A stretch of DNA of 64,000 bases from the NCBI GenBank assembly GCA_964586835.1, contig CAZPIC010000001.1, forward strand, positions 1 through 64,000, in the 5' to 3' direction. The notes under the pieces are model-generated. The model saw nothing but the letters and a program-made list of their open reading frames with translations, was not told where the DNA came from and searched no databases. Below, one piece after another: positions 36,224-44,474 of this stretch (its first letter is position 1; every line of letters starts with the position of its first letter). The stretch is from CAZLYF01 sp964586835 (GTDB taxonomy: Bacteria; Bacillota; Clostridia; Christensenellales; Aristaeellaceae). The position numbers were made by a program, and so were the translations under genes.

Positions 36224-36241
36224 CGCCGAAGGGAGGTGCGT

Positions 36242-36520
36242 ATGGCAGGAAAACTCTGGGTCCGGTTAGTCCGCAGAAACAGGCTCGCAGGAGATGTGAT
36301 CGTGCCCTGTGCGGACAGACAATGGCGCGAAGGATTGGCTGCGGCTTGTCGGGCCTTGGACGTCCAGGTGCCTCTGATCGTCCCCCGCCATGACAGGGAC
36401 TTTATACACTTTGCCCAGACACGCTTTCTTCAAGAACACTTCATGGAGCCGGTTTCCTTTGACCGCATGGAGGTGGAATACTTCGATCCGGACGCACCGC
36501 GGACTCTGCCCGATAGTTAA
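36242..36520 (+). CDS. Small conserved clostridial protein of unknown function
   Basis: 92 residues, ATG 36242 seven bases after AGGGAGG. The pattern (KLWVRLVRRNRL, then a PRHDRDFIHFAQTRF segment, an EHFMEPVSFDRMEVEYFD block and a charged tail) matches a short hypothetical family I associate with Clostridia; no function is known to me. No membrane segment, signal or metal motif. It lies 18 bases after the FAH-family gene, so it is probably cotranscribed with it, and 95 bases before tldD, which has its own promoter. Confidence 0.7.
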   Translation: MAGKLWVRLVRRNRLAGDVIVPCADRQWREGLAAACRALDVQVPLIVPRHDRDFIHFAQTRFLQEHFMEPVSFDRMEVEYFDPDAPRTLPDS

Positions 36521-36558
36521 ACCGGCAGTGAAGAGGGGGTTCAGCGCCTGAAGTTTGC

Positions 36559-36587
36559 TTGTCACAGCCCTGCCCGGCTGTTATACT
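36559..36587 (+). promoter_or_regulatory. Promoter of the tldD operon
   Basis: TTGTCA (36559-36564), 17-base spacer, TATACT (36582-36587), 28 bases before the GTG start of tldD. Confidence 0.7.
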
Positions 36588-36615
36588 CTCTTCGTCTTAT
36601 GGGGAGGAAAAAGAA

Positions 36616-38001
36616 GTGCTTGATCCGATTGTCAGCGATTATCAGAGCCTGTTTCAGCCGGGGACAGCCAGTGAACTGCGTGCACAGCGCAACCTGCGAC
36701 GCCGTGTGACGCTTCAGTCCGGGCACCTTGTGGGCAACCTTCGTTCCGATACAAAAGGGGTCAGTGCTCGTGTATACAAGGGAGGGCTTTACGGATTTTC
36801 TTCCAGTGCGGAGCTGAACCGGGATGCAGCGGCCTCCACCCTTACAGCTGCGACGGAGAACGCTGTTTTCCTCGACTCCCATGTGCGTAGGAACCTACCG
36901 GCATTGCCGGCAATCAAGCGGGGGTTCCGCCCCGCAGACAGCGCTGTGAAGGACCTGAGCCAGCAGCACTATATCGACTTTGCCCGTACGCTGGACGAAT
37001 ATATCAGCAGGCAACATAAAAAGCTTACCGCCCGTGCTGTCCATGTGTTCGTAGAGTCTATAGAAAAGCAGCTGTGTACCTCTGACGGCTTCAATGCCCA
37101 TACGCTTTTGCCCAGGGCTTATATCTACCTTTTCATGACGGCGGAAACCGATGAGGGGAAACCCGTAGAAGTCTTTAAGACCTTTGGAGGACACGGCGAC
37201 TTTGCTGCCGTGCATCGTGATCCCTCGGATCTTTTCGCTCAGGCGGACGAGCTCTATGAGCACCTGATGCGCAAGCGCGAAGGCGTCTTTGCGCAAGCTG
37301 GTGTCAGGACCTGCGTACTCGGGGGCGCACTGGCCGGCATGCTCGCGCATGAGGCGGTTGGCCACACGGTGGAAGCGGATCTGGTTCTAGGCGGCTCTGT
37401 CGCCGCTCATAATATGGGCAGGCAAGTGGCGAGCCCCCTGGTCTCGATGACAGACTTTGCGCACACTGCCTTTGGCAGGGTTGCTCCGCTTCCTGTATAC
37501 GTGGATGATGAGGGGGTGGAAGCCCGAGACGCCAACCTCATTCGGGACGGTATTCTAACGGGTTATATGCATAGCCGGGAGACAGGGCGCCGCTTTGACG
37601 CGGAACCCAAGGGGAACGCGCGCGCGTTCCAGTTTTCAGACGAGCCTCTCATCCGTATGCGCAACACAGCGGTTCACCCGGGTCACGACAAGCTTGAGGA
37701 CATGATCGCTTCGGTGGACAGGGGCTACTACCTGATGGAATCAAACAACGGGCAGGCGGACATGACGGGTGAGTTTATGTTCGGCATCAGCATGGGATAC
37801 GAGATTCAAGGAGGCAGGCTTGGCAGGGCGATTCACGATACCACCATCTCCGGCGTTGCCTTTGAGATGCTGAAGACCGTCGACATGGTTTCTGACAGTG
37901 TCGAATGGTCCAGCTCCGGTTATTGTGGGAAGAAACAGCCCATGCCGGTGGGGTTGGGAGGCCCTGCGCTGCGCTGCGAAGTGATGATTGGAGGCAGATG
38001 A
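36616..38001 (+). CDS. tldD: TldD-type metalloprotease subunit
   Basis: 461 residues. TldD is the zinc subunit of the TldD/E protease, which degrades unfolded peptides and matures RiPP precursors such as microcin B17. GTG 36616 follows GGGGAGG. The HExxxH zinc motif (HEAVGH, H245, E246, H250) is present in GMLAHEAVGHTVEAD, as are the DDEGVEARDANLIRDGILTGYMHSRET block and the C-terminal MPVGLGGPALRC. It is immediately followed by its partner gene. No RiPP precursor or modifying enzyme is evident alongside, so general peptide turnover is the safer guess. Confidence 0.92.
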   Translation: MLDPIVSDYQSLFQPGTASELRAQRNLRRRVTLQSGHLVGNLRSDTKGVSARVYKGGLYGFSSSAELNRDAAASTLTAATENAVFLDSHVRRNLPALPAIKRGFRPADSAVKDLSQQHYIDFARTLDEYISRQHKKLTARAVHVFVESIEKQLCTSDGFNAHTLLPRAYIYLFMTAETDEGKPVEVFKTFGGHGDFAAVHRDPSDLFAQADELYEHLMRKREGVFAQAGVRTCVLGGALAGMLAHEAVGHTVEADLVLGGSVAAHNMGRQVASPLVSMTDFAHTAFGRVAPLPVYVDDEGVEARDANLIRDGILTGYMHSRETGRRFDAEPKGNARAFQFSDEPLIRMRNTAVHPGHDKLEDMIASVDRGYYLMESNNGQADMTGEFMFGISMGYEIQGGRLGRAIHDTTISGVAFEMLKTVDMVSDSVEWSSSGYCGKKQPMPVGLGGPALRCEVMIGGR

Positions 38002-39297
38002 ATGAGACGCCCGGAGGAAGTCGCAGACAGCGCTCTGAAGCTCCTGAAGCAGGGAGGGGCACAGGAAGCCGGCGTGAATGCTCATGCGCTTGAGAAGCGG
38101 GAGTTTAACGTGGACAGTGGCTTGTTCAGCCTTTTTAGGACAACGTATGACGCCAGGCTTTCCTTGACGGCCATCAGAGATCACAGGCGGGGCGTCGTCG
38201 TGAGCAATGGCTTTGATGATGAGGCTCTGCGTGTTGCGACAGAGGAATGCCTGGCTTCCACGGAAGCTGCGCAGGCGGATGAGGCCTGGGAACTTTCGGC
38301 TGAGGGCGGCGGGCAGTTCGTAGACGGCGTGCCCGAGGCGGAGATGTCGCGCCTGTTTGACCGTACACGCGACCTCTTGGACGACGTCAGCAGGGACTAT
38401 CCCAGGGTGCTCGTGGAGCAGCTGGTTGTATCCCACAACAGAAGCCGGGGGGTATACCTAAACAGTCATGGGACAAAATACAAGACTTTGAGCGGGTATT
38501 ATGAAGTCGACATGATGTTCTCAGCCCATGAGGGGGAGAAGTCCTCCTCTTTTCATAGCGCAAGCCTGGTCCTCTCCACTCTGGACAAGCCCTTCATCGA
38601 CCAGGGGTCTCTGCGCATGAACCTGGATGCTGTTGAGAGGGGCATTGAGCCCGTGGCGATGGAAGGCAAGTTTGAAGGCACCGTCCTGCTGACGCCGGAC
38701 TGCCTTTTCTCCTTCGCTGGGGCTCTGCTTGAAAATTTCGTGTCCGACAGCGTCATTTTGGAAGGTACCAGCCTGTGGAAGGAAAGCCTTGGCAACAGGG
38801 TATGCGATGAACGGCTGACGCTCTGCATGGCGCCAAGATCGCCGGACATCGTATGCGGGGAGCATTACACCGCTGAAGGATTTCCTTCGGAAGACTACTG
38901 CGTGATCAGGGAAGGGATCCTTGAACACTTCATGCTTTCCAGATATGTTGCCAACAAGACCGGCCACCGCCGTGCGCCCAATGGATCCTTTTCATTGCTG
39001 ATTGCCCCAGGCGAGACTGAGCTCAAAGCCCTCATCGCCGGTATTTCGCGGGGGGTCCTTGTCGGGCGCTTTTCCGGCGGGCAGCCTGGGGTCAATGGCG
39101 ATTTTTCTGGAGTGGCCAAGAACAGCTTCATGATCGAGGGTGGCGCGGTTACACACGCGGTCAGCGAGACGATGATCAGTGGCAATTTAAGGGACATGCT
39201 GTTTGACGTACGAGGCTTGTCGCGAGAGCGAGTCAAAAATGGTATGGGCGTGCTGCCGTGGCTGGCAGTGGACGGGATCACGGTATCGGGGAAATAG
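38002..39297 (+). CDS. tldE: TldE/PmbA-type protease subunit
   Basis: 431 residues, homologous to TldD but without the zinc motif, as expected of the non-catalytic partner. ATG 38002 overlaps the tldD stop region (TGAATG) behind GGAGG, giving translational coupling. Family features include SHGTKYKTLSGYYEVDMM (near 150), TSLWKESLGNRVCDERLTL (near 254) and VNGDFSGVAKNSFMIEGG (near 365). The heterodimer forms a closed protease chamber that admits flexible peptides only. Confidence 0.92.
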   Translation: MRRPEEVADSALKLLKQGGAQEAGVNAHALEKREFNVDSGLFSLFRTTYDARLSLTAIRDHRRGVVVSNGFDDEALRVATEECLASTEAAQADEAWELSAEGGGQFVDGVPEAEMSRLFDRTRDLLDDVSRDYPRVLVEQLVVSHNRSRGVYLNSHGTKYKTLSGYYEVDMMFSAHEGEKSSSFHSASLVLSTLDKPFIDQGSLRMNLDAVERGIEPVAMEGKFEGTVLLTPDCLFSFAGALLENFVSDSVILEGTSLWKESLGNRVCDERLTLCMAPRSPDIVCGEHYTAEGFPSEDYCVIREGILEHFMLSRYVANKTGHRRAPNGSFSLLIAPGETELKALIAGISRGVLVGRFSGGQPGVNGDFSGVAKNSFMIEGGAVTHAVSETMISGNLRDMLFDVRGLSRERVKNGMGVLPWLAVDGITVSGK

Positions 39298-39887
39298 TGG
39301 ACATTAAGCCTGCACCTACCATGCCCGGACAGGCGGAAGAAAACTGGAACACGGTCAACGCGTACTGCATCCAGTGCCTGACAGGGTATGAATCTAAAAC
39401 GGCGGACGCCATCAGGCTCTGCTGTGACGGGGTGGACGCCTACGCCGTGATGCAGGAAAGGCACCGAAGCAGGGCTGGGCGCAGGACCCTCGAACGAAGT
39501 GTTATGCTGCCCGGATATGTTTTTGTCTATGCGCGGGAAGCCCTGTCTTTCAGGCGGCTGCTTTCTGTGGAGAACGTCATACGTTTCCTGAGTTACGGCG
39601 GACAGGACGGTTATCATCTGAAGGACAGCGACCTTGCGTTTTCACGGTGGGTATGGCGTCATCGGGGGTTTTTTATCTGTTCGCGCGCAGCCAAGGCAGG
39701 AGACCATCTCAGGATTATTGAGGGACCTCTGGCTGACAGGATTGGCACGGTGCTGAAGATTGACCGTCACAACCGCAACGTATGCATCAGCATCAGTTTT
39801 GATGGTAACGAGCGCAAGGTGTGGCTCCCCTTTGTCTGGACAGCGGATAGCGATCCGACGGCAGCCTTCGGCGGCGTGCAGATATAG
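39297..39887 (+). CDS. NusG-like antitermination protein (NGN plus KOW)
   Basis: About 196 residues if GTG 39297 (overlapping the tldE stop codon, TAGTG) is used, 188 if ATG 39321; neither has a strong ribosome binding site. The NGN domain opens with AYCIQCLTGYESKTADAI and includes VMLPGYVFVYAREALSFRRL. The C-terminal KOW motif is GDHLRIIEGPLADRIGTVLKID. It is a NusG paralogue of the RfaH/LoaP kind rather than housekeeping NusG, which normally sits beside secE and ribosomal protein genes. LoaP proteins in Bacillota promote readthrough in long biosynthetic operons; no such operon is in view, so its target is elsewhere. Confidence 0.82.
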   Translation: MDIKPAPTMPGQAEENWNTVNAYCIQCLTGYESKTADAIRLCCDGVDAYAVMQERHRSRAGRRTLERSVMLPGYVFVYAREALSFRRLLSVENVIRFLSYGGQDGYHLKDSDLAFSRWVWRHRGFFICSRAAKAGDHLRIIEGPLADRIGTVLKIDRHNRNVCISISFDGNERKVWLPFVWTADSDPTAAFGGVQI

Positions 39888-39952
39888 ACAGGACCGGGAC
39901 CAGCGAGCGACGTCGGTTTGGGATGAATGGCAGGAAAGGCAGGTCAGGAAAC

Positions 39953-40402
39953 ATGATAGCGGTTGCGAACGACCACACCGCTCTGGACATGAAAAGAGAG
40001 GTGCTCAGCTTACTTGAAGAACGGGGCCTTCCCTACCGGGATTTTGGAACAGATTCCGCTGAATCTTTTGATTATCCGATTTCGGCTGCGAGGGCGGCGA
40101 AAGCTGTAGCCAGTGGGGAATGTGAGCTGGGCATCGTTCTTTGCGGTACCGGCGTTGGCGTGGGCTTGACCGCCAACAAGGTCAGGGGCATCCGGTGTGC
40201 GATGGTTTCGGAACCCTATTCGGCAGCCATGGCTCGTCGGCACAATAACGCCAACATGATTGCCATTGGCGCAAGGGTGATCGGCCCGGAGATGGCCCGT
40301 ATGGTCGTGGACGAGTTCCTGAGCGCCAGGTTTGAGGGGGGGCGGCACGCCCGGCGTGTCGGACAGATCATGGCGGTGGAACGAGGAGAAGAGCTTGAGT
40401 GA
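39953..40402 (+). CDS. rpiB: Ribose-5-phosphate isomerase B
   Basis: 149 residues. Interconverts ribulose-5-phosphate and ribose-5-phosphate. ATG 39953 lies after AGGAAAGGCAGGTCAGG. The N-terminal AVANDHTALDMK (phosphate and substrate binding), the catalytic cysteine in VLCGTGVGVGLTANKV and the HNNANMIAIGAR motif are intact. A sugar isomerase of the same family with other specificity (LacAB, allose-phosphate) cannot be fully excluded. Its stop overlaps the start of the MFS gene. Confidence 0.92.
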   Translation: MIAVANDHTALDMKREVLSLLEERGLPYRDFGTDSAESFDYPISAARAAKAVASGECELGIVLCGTGVGVGLTANKVRGIRCAMVSEPYSAAMARRHNNANMIAIGARVIGPEMARMVVDEFLSARFEGGRHARRVGQIMAVERGEELE

Positions 40403-41576
40403 GAGAAAAACCCCGCCCTATCCCTGGAAGTACGCGGCTTTTATTGCTGCCTTCTATTCCGCCAACGCCATCTACCAGGGGTTTATTTCAAAATATTATG
40501 AACAGGCTGGACAGGCCGGCGTTCGCATGATGGCGCTGATGGCGGCAGCGCCGGCTGTCGCCCTTTTTTCTCAACCTGCCTGGGGGCGTATCGGGGACCG
40601 ATTAAAGCTGCGCAACACCGGTCTTTCCGTGATGCTCCTCATGTCATCTTTGTTGCTGGTGCTGCTATGTGTCTCTTCTGGCTTTGTTTGGCTATTTTCC
40701 TTAAGCTGCCTTCTGGCCGTATTCTTCACAGCTATACAGCCCATGAGCGACTCCATTGTACTTGAGTCGTTGGATCTTGATAGACTGCCCTTTGGGCCCC
40801 TGCGTCTTTTGGGAAGCATCGTTTTCGCCGTGGCGAACCTAAGCGTTGCCTGGATGATTGAGGGGCGCCTGCAGGCCATCCCCTTTGTGATTGCGGGATT
40901 CCTTCTGCTAAGCTACCCTGCGTCCCGGCTCTTGCCTCGCGTCCCCGGACACCAGCATGGGCGGCAAAGGGTGCCGCTGCGCCACGTGCTCCAGGTCCCC
41001 TATATGAAGCCCCTGATGGCGCTCGTCATCGCTCTGCAGCTCGCACTGGGATATTTCTACAGCTATTTTACGCTGTACTTCACCGGATTGCCCGGCGGCA
41101 CGACGTCTCTTGCAGGCCTTGCGTATTTCATCTCCGCGACGAGCGAAACGTTTTTCCTGCTGTATTCCGATAGGCTCTTTAGGCGCTTTGGTGCAGGCCG
41201 CCTGATGGTTGTTTCTGCTCTTTTACTCACGCTCAGGTTTGCCCTGTTGGGGTTTTCCACAAGCGTTACGGTTGCGCTGCTTAGCCAGCTTCTTCACGGG
41301 GGCTGTTTTATTGTCATCACATTCTCCATGGCCAGGTACATCAGCCTGAGCGTTCCCAACGAGCTCAAGGCCAGCGGCCAAATGGTCCTGTCGCTTGCTG
41401 GTTATGGGATGGCAAGGGTTTTCGGCATTTTATGCGGTGGCTTCATCAGCAGCCTGACGGGGGGCTTGGCCGGCGGTTTTCTTGCGATGGCTGCACTGTG
41501 TCTTGTGTCGCTGTGCTTAGCTGGGCCTTATTTCTTAAGGAAGCCACCCATCAATGGTCTGGAAAAGGTCGGGTGA
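40395..41576 (+). CDS. MFS transporter (LacY-like MFS_1_like group)
   Basis: 393 residues with about twelve membrane helices. TTG 40395 is the start, seven bases after GAGGAG and overlapping the rpiB stop by eight bases. The KYAAFIAAFYSANAIYQGFISKYYEQAG N-terminus and AWGRIGDRLKLRNTGL (the MFS loop 2-3 motif, G-x-x-D-R) match the group of nucleoside/oligosaccharide-proton symporters. Coupling with rpiB suggests pentose or nucleoside import, which is inference. It is the last gene before tRNA-Arg. Confidence 0.85.
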   Translation: MSERKTPPYPWKYAAFIAAFYSANAIYQGFISKYYEQAGQAGVRMMALMAAAPAVALFSQPAWGRIGDRLKLRNTGLSVMLLMSSLLLVLLCVSSGFVWLFSLSCLLAVFFTAIQPMSDSIVLESLDLDRLPFGPLRLLGSIVFAVANLSVAWMIEGRLQAIPFVIAGFLLLSYPASRLLPRVPGHQHGRQRVPLRHVLQVPYMKPLMALVIALQLALGYFYSYFTLYFTGLPGGTTSLAGLAYFISATSETFFLLYSDRLFRRFGAGRLMVVSALLLTLRFALLGFSTSVTVALLSQLLHGGCFIVITFSMARYISLSVPNELKASGQMVLSLAGYGMARVFGILCGGFISSLTGGLAGGFLAMAALCLVSLCLAGPYFLRKPPINGLEKVG

Positions 41577-41629
41577 TGGTAGACGCCTGCACCGCCTTTG
41601 ACCTGAGGTGTGGACGGTCTGTTTCTGCC

Positions 41630-41658
41630 TTGTGCGTCAGGAAGGGCTGTGATAAAAT
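41630..41658 (+). promoter_or_regulatory. Promoter of tRNA-Arg
   Basis: TTGTGC (41630-41635), 17-base spacer, TAAAAT (41653-41658), 58 bases before the mature tRNA 5' end. Confidence 0.6.
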
Positions 41659-41715
41659 ACAGCTTGCGTCAGGCGGGGGCGAACGGGTCGAGGTCCTCGC
41701 AGCGCACTTGAACCT

Positions 41716-41792
41716 GTCCCCGTAGCTCAGCTGGATAGAGCGTTCGCCTCCTAAGTGAAAGGCCGTGCGTTCGAATCGCGCCGGGGACGCCA
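41716..41792 (+). tRNA. tRNA-Arg (anticodon CCT)
   Basis: Complete cloverleaf: acceptor GTCCCCG with CGGGGAC, D-arm AGCTCAGCTGGATAGAGC, anticodon stem TTCGC/GTGAA with loop CTCCTAA (anticodon CCT, reading AGG), T-arm with GTTCGAATC, and an encoded GCCA 3' end. 77 bases. It borders an accessory region, a common arrangement because tRNA genes serve as integration sites. Confidence 0.97.
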
Positions 41793-41797
41793 AAAAG

Positions 41798-41827
41798 CCG
41801 TGATGCCGCAAGGTTTCATGGTTTTTT
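41798..41827 (+). terminator. Terminator after tRNA-Arg
   Basis: CCGTGA (41798-41803) pairs with TCATGG (41816-41821) and is followed by TTTTTT. Confidence 0.65.
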
Positions 41828-42188
41828 ATATGCACCCGATGAGCGCAGGCCCTAATCCATTGAAAAATGACCTCAATGAGTGATACGAACTAGAAAGAGA
41901 AATGGACTGAACGGATCGTTAACGGTCTTTTGTTTGCTATAGACAGCGACTCAATAGATCCTTTAACTTATCATGCAGGATGGGCGCAAAGATGGCTGGC
42001 ATTAACAAACACTTTGTAACCTTCTGATGGCGCCGTGCTAAATTTCTTTCTAAGTGATTTGTTAATCAGCTTTGGGGACCGCGATTCATGAACTCTGTTC
42101 ACCGGTGATATCTGCCCTATATGCTTTCTGGTTAGTGCCTTTGCCGGGCTCCATTGCCAGCCAATGGCTGAGTTATACTGCCACGAAC
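41828..42188. other. AT-rich stretch at the left edge of the accessory island
   Basis: Base composition falls visibly after the tRNA. No reading frame with a credible start or product is seen. I found no repeat of the tRNA 3' end that would mark an attachment site pair. Confidence 0.4.
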
Positions 42189-42371
42189 TTACCGGAACTG
42201 ATTGCCGAAATGTGTCGAGATCATTTGCCCCATAACAGCTGAGATAAAACCAGCAACAGCCGGTATCAGGAGGCTGACAATACCGGCAGCAGCTGGCCCT
42301 TTTCTAAATCAGGGTAGTTCTTCTTCGATGGCCTGTCTGACAATAGGATCGTCAATCAACTTCTTGTCCAT
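42189..42371 (-). pseudogene. Bacteriocin-like small gene with in-frame TGA
   Basis: ATG 42371 on the minus strand follows AGAGGTAGGA at good spacing. The first 20 codons encode an acidic leader-like segment (DKKLIDDPIVRQAIEEELP). An in-frame TGA (42309-42311) follows, and then the same frame continues for 39 codons to TAA at 42189, encoding a glycine/alanine-rich amphipathic or membrane-active segment (PAAAGIVSLLIPAVAGFIS and a basic end). The whole would be a 60-residue precursor of bacteriocin type, broken by one nonsense codon (for example TGG to TGA). TGA is an ordinary stop elsewhere in the window. No cysteine and no double-glycine site are present, so the class is unknown. It lies just downstream of a truncated transposase. 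Confidence 0.5.
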
Positions 42372-42380
42372 GTTCGAGTC

Positions 42381-43492
42381 CTACCTCTCATAGAACCCGG
42401 CCGACACGATGAAGCGCGTACAGTCGTCCAAAAAGACGCACAGGTACACCTGCTTCATCTCCCCCTTCTCCCCGATGGGGAGATAGGGACCATACTTGTT
42501 GTCCGACTGCCAGTGCTCGTTGCAGTGGCTCTTCTGGAACCGCCTCGAAGATCGGCTCTTCGCAGCGCTCTGCCGCGCCTGCCTGGCCAAATATCCCGCT
42601 GCCTGCAGCCATCCCTGCAGCGTGCTGCGCCGGAGCGTCCCAGGCCGGACCTTTCCCTTCAGCTCAAGGATCATGATGATGTCCTGCACACTTCGATGTG
42701 AACTCTCCAGCCGCAGCGCGATGGCTTCCTGTTGGATCTCCTTCATCCGTTCATCCATGTCGCTTTTCCTCGATTCCACGGGGGCTTCAGCTTCAGTCCC
42801 TCGAAGCCCTTCTCTCGCCACGCGTCAAGATACCTGCCCACCGTCCGGTAGGACAGGCCTGCCCGCTCAGCGATCTCTTTCCTGAGCTGGATGCTCTCCT
42901 TGCGCTCCTGGCCCGGAAGCAGCAGGGGGTGATGAGTTCGAGTTTCTCTTCCGCGCTTCGTTCCGCGGCGGGGGGACGGGGGTTTTTCACTGGCGTGTGC
43001 CTCCTTTTCCCTGGATGGCGCACCTTTGGCTCGGCCCCCACCGCCCTTCCGCCTTTCCTCAAGCAGCGAGTACTCCCCGAGGAGCGGGTGCAGCATCCCA
43101 CTCGCTGCCACCCGGATCGTCCTGAGCCGCTGGTCCAGCAGCTCCCGGATCCCCGCGTACCAGGCTTTCCACTAGTTCAGCGTACTGCTTTCCGCACAAC
43201 AGTCTGGCAGCCTGCACTCCAGCGTGCCTTCGATACACTCCGCCTCGTCATGCTTGTATGGCAGCATGAACGCCTTCAGCTCCCGGTGCAGTTTCACGCA
43301 CTCCCGACACTTCAGCCGCCGGATCCTGTACCACACCTTCTGGCCGGTTTCTGTCCGGATATACTGCTTGACGCTGTCGCGCACCTTCAGCGCCCTGCCC
43401 GCACAGGGGGCAGCCGCGGCTTGCCGCTCCCTGCCCGGAAAATCCCCGCTGCGACTCTTGACCCCCTGCTGCTCCCGTGCTAAGATCACCAT
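42381..43492 (-). pseudogene. Decayed DDE transposase with DUF6431-like N-terminal part
   Basis: Minus-strand remnant of an integrase-core (rve-type) transposon protein. The first part (43172-43492) has the KVRDSVKQYIRTETGQKVWYRI and RRLKCRECVKLHREL zinc-finger-like segment, then an in-frame TAG after STLN, after which the same frame continues (WKAWYAGIRELLDQRLR). A helix-turn-helix part (LRKEIAERAGLSYRTVGRYL) follows, and after a frame change the DDE core begins (NKYGPYLPIG, VYLCVFLDDCTRFIVSAGFYE). The gene ends abruptly at 42381, before the second Asp and the Glu of the DDE triad. It is thus both frameshifted and truncated. Confidence 0.75.
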
Positions 43493-43751
43493 GCTCTTAT
43501 AGCAGGCAGGATGTGAGTGTGCTTCGCAGCTGTGTCTCCATCCTGATTTTCTTTTCTTTCTTTGTCTAACTGCCTATTTTACCGGACTCTTCCTTCCATC
43601 GGCCTTCTTCTCAGAAATTTCAGCGCTACGCTTCAGCTATCTGCCTTGTTCCAGGACGCTGCTTGAGCATCCTTCGCTGCTCGTTGACATGCCACATTTG
43701 CCATTTTTCGTCCTTATGCGTCGTCAACCACGCACGAGGAAAGGTGAATAC
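43493..43751. other. Spacer between transposase remnant and ABC genes
   Basis: About 260 bases without a convincing gene, turning from GC-rich to AT-rich. It should contain the promoter of the ABC pair, but I see no clear consensus pair. Confidence 0.3.
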
Positions 43752-44474
43752 ATGAAGTATTTTGAATTCAACAATATCTCATACTCTTACGATGGTATTC
43801 AGGCGTTGAACGGCCTTACCTTTTCCGGCGAAAAAGGTAAGGTTATCGGCCTGATAGGTGAAAACGGGGCCGGAAAGTCAACAGCCATCAAAAACATTGT
43901 TCGGTATCTCAAACCTGACAGCGGAACAATACAACTTAACGGCAAAGATATTTTCAAAATCAAACTCGATAGCTACCCTGTTTCGTATATCCCGGACACG
44001 CCTGTTTTCTACGAAGAATTGTCTTTGCTTGAACATCTGCAATTTACGAAAGTTGTTTATCCTAACAACTCTTTGCGCATTGACGATATTCTTGACCGCA
44101 TGGAGCTTCGGGAGCATTTGAATAAAATTCCCGCTGCGCTTTCCAAAGGGACAAGGCAAAAGCTGATGATTGCTATGGCGCTATTACGTGAATACGATTT
44201 GCTGGTAGCGGACGAGCCATTTTCCAGCCTCGATCCGAAACAGATAGTCTTGCTTAAGCAAACAATTCATCAACAGAAAGCAAACGGTAAACTTATTTTG
44301 ATATCCAGTCATCTACTTGATGTGGTTGAAAATATTTGCGACGTTTTTGTGGTTATTAAGAACGGAAAATTAGTGGCTTCCGGCACAAAGGACGAATTGG
44401 TGGTATCCGCAGGGCTTCCTTGTGGCAGCACAATGGAAAACGTATATCTAAGGCTGGTGACCCGTGATGAATAG
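43752..44474 (+). CDS. ABC transporter ATP-binding protein, AT-rich island gene
   Basis: 240 residues from ATG 43752 behind GAGGAAAGGTGAA. Walker A is GENGAGKSTAIKN (near 35), the signature is LSKGTRQKLMIAMALL (near 130), Walker B DLLVADEPFSSLDPKQ, and the switch histidine is in ISSHLLDVVE. It overlaps the permease gene. Codon use is much richer in A and T than in flanking chromosome genes, indicating acquisition by transfer. With the adjacent large permease it resembles small ABC exporters such as EcsAB or bacteriocin export/immunity pairs. The broken bacteriocin-like gene 1.4 kb away fits the latter, but that is inference. Confidence 0.85.
   Translation: MKYFEFNNISYSYDGIQALNGLTFSGEKGKVIGLIGENGAGKSTAIKNIVRYLKPDSGTIQLNGKDIFKIKLDSYPVSYIPDTPVFYEELSLLEHLQFTKVVYPNNSLRIDDILDRMELREHLNKIPAALSKGTRQKLMIAMALLREYDLLVADEPFSSLDPKQIVLLKQTIHQQKANGKLILISSHLLDVVENICDVFVVIKNGKLVASGTKDELVVSAGLPCGSTMENVYLRLVTRDE

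Noticed and set aside
39258..39887. Longer version of the NusG-like gene starting inside tldE
   Set aside because: The extra 13 residues lie in the conserved end of tldE and there is no ribosome binding site; a start at 39297 or 39321 fits the NGN domain better.
42309..42311. UGA read as tryptophan genome-wide
   Set aside because: Many intact genes here end in TGA (for example 3816-3818 and 7058-7060), so TGA is a normal stop.
42202..42393. Plus-strand open frame opposite the bacteriocin-like gene
   Set aside because: No ribosome binding site; the minus-strand reading has one and gives a more protein-like product.
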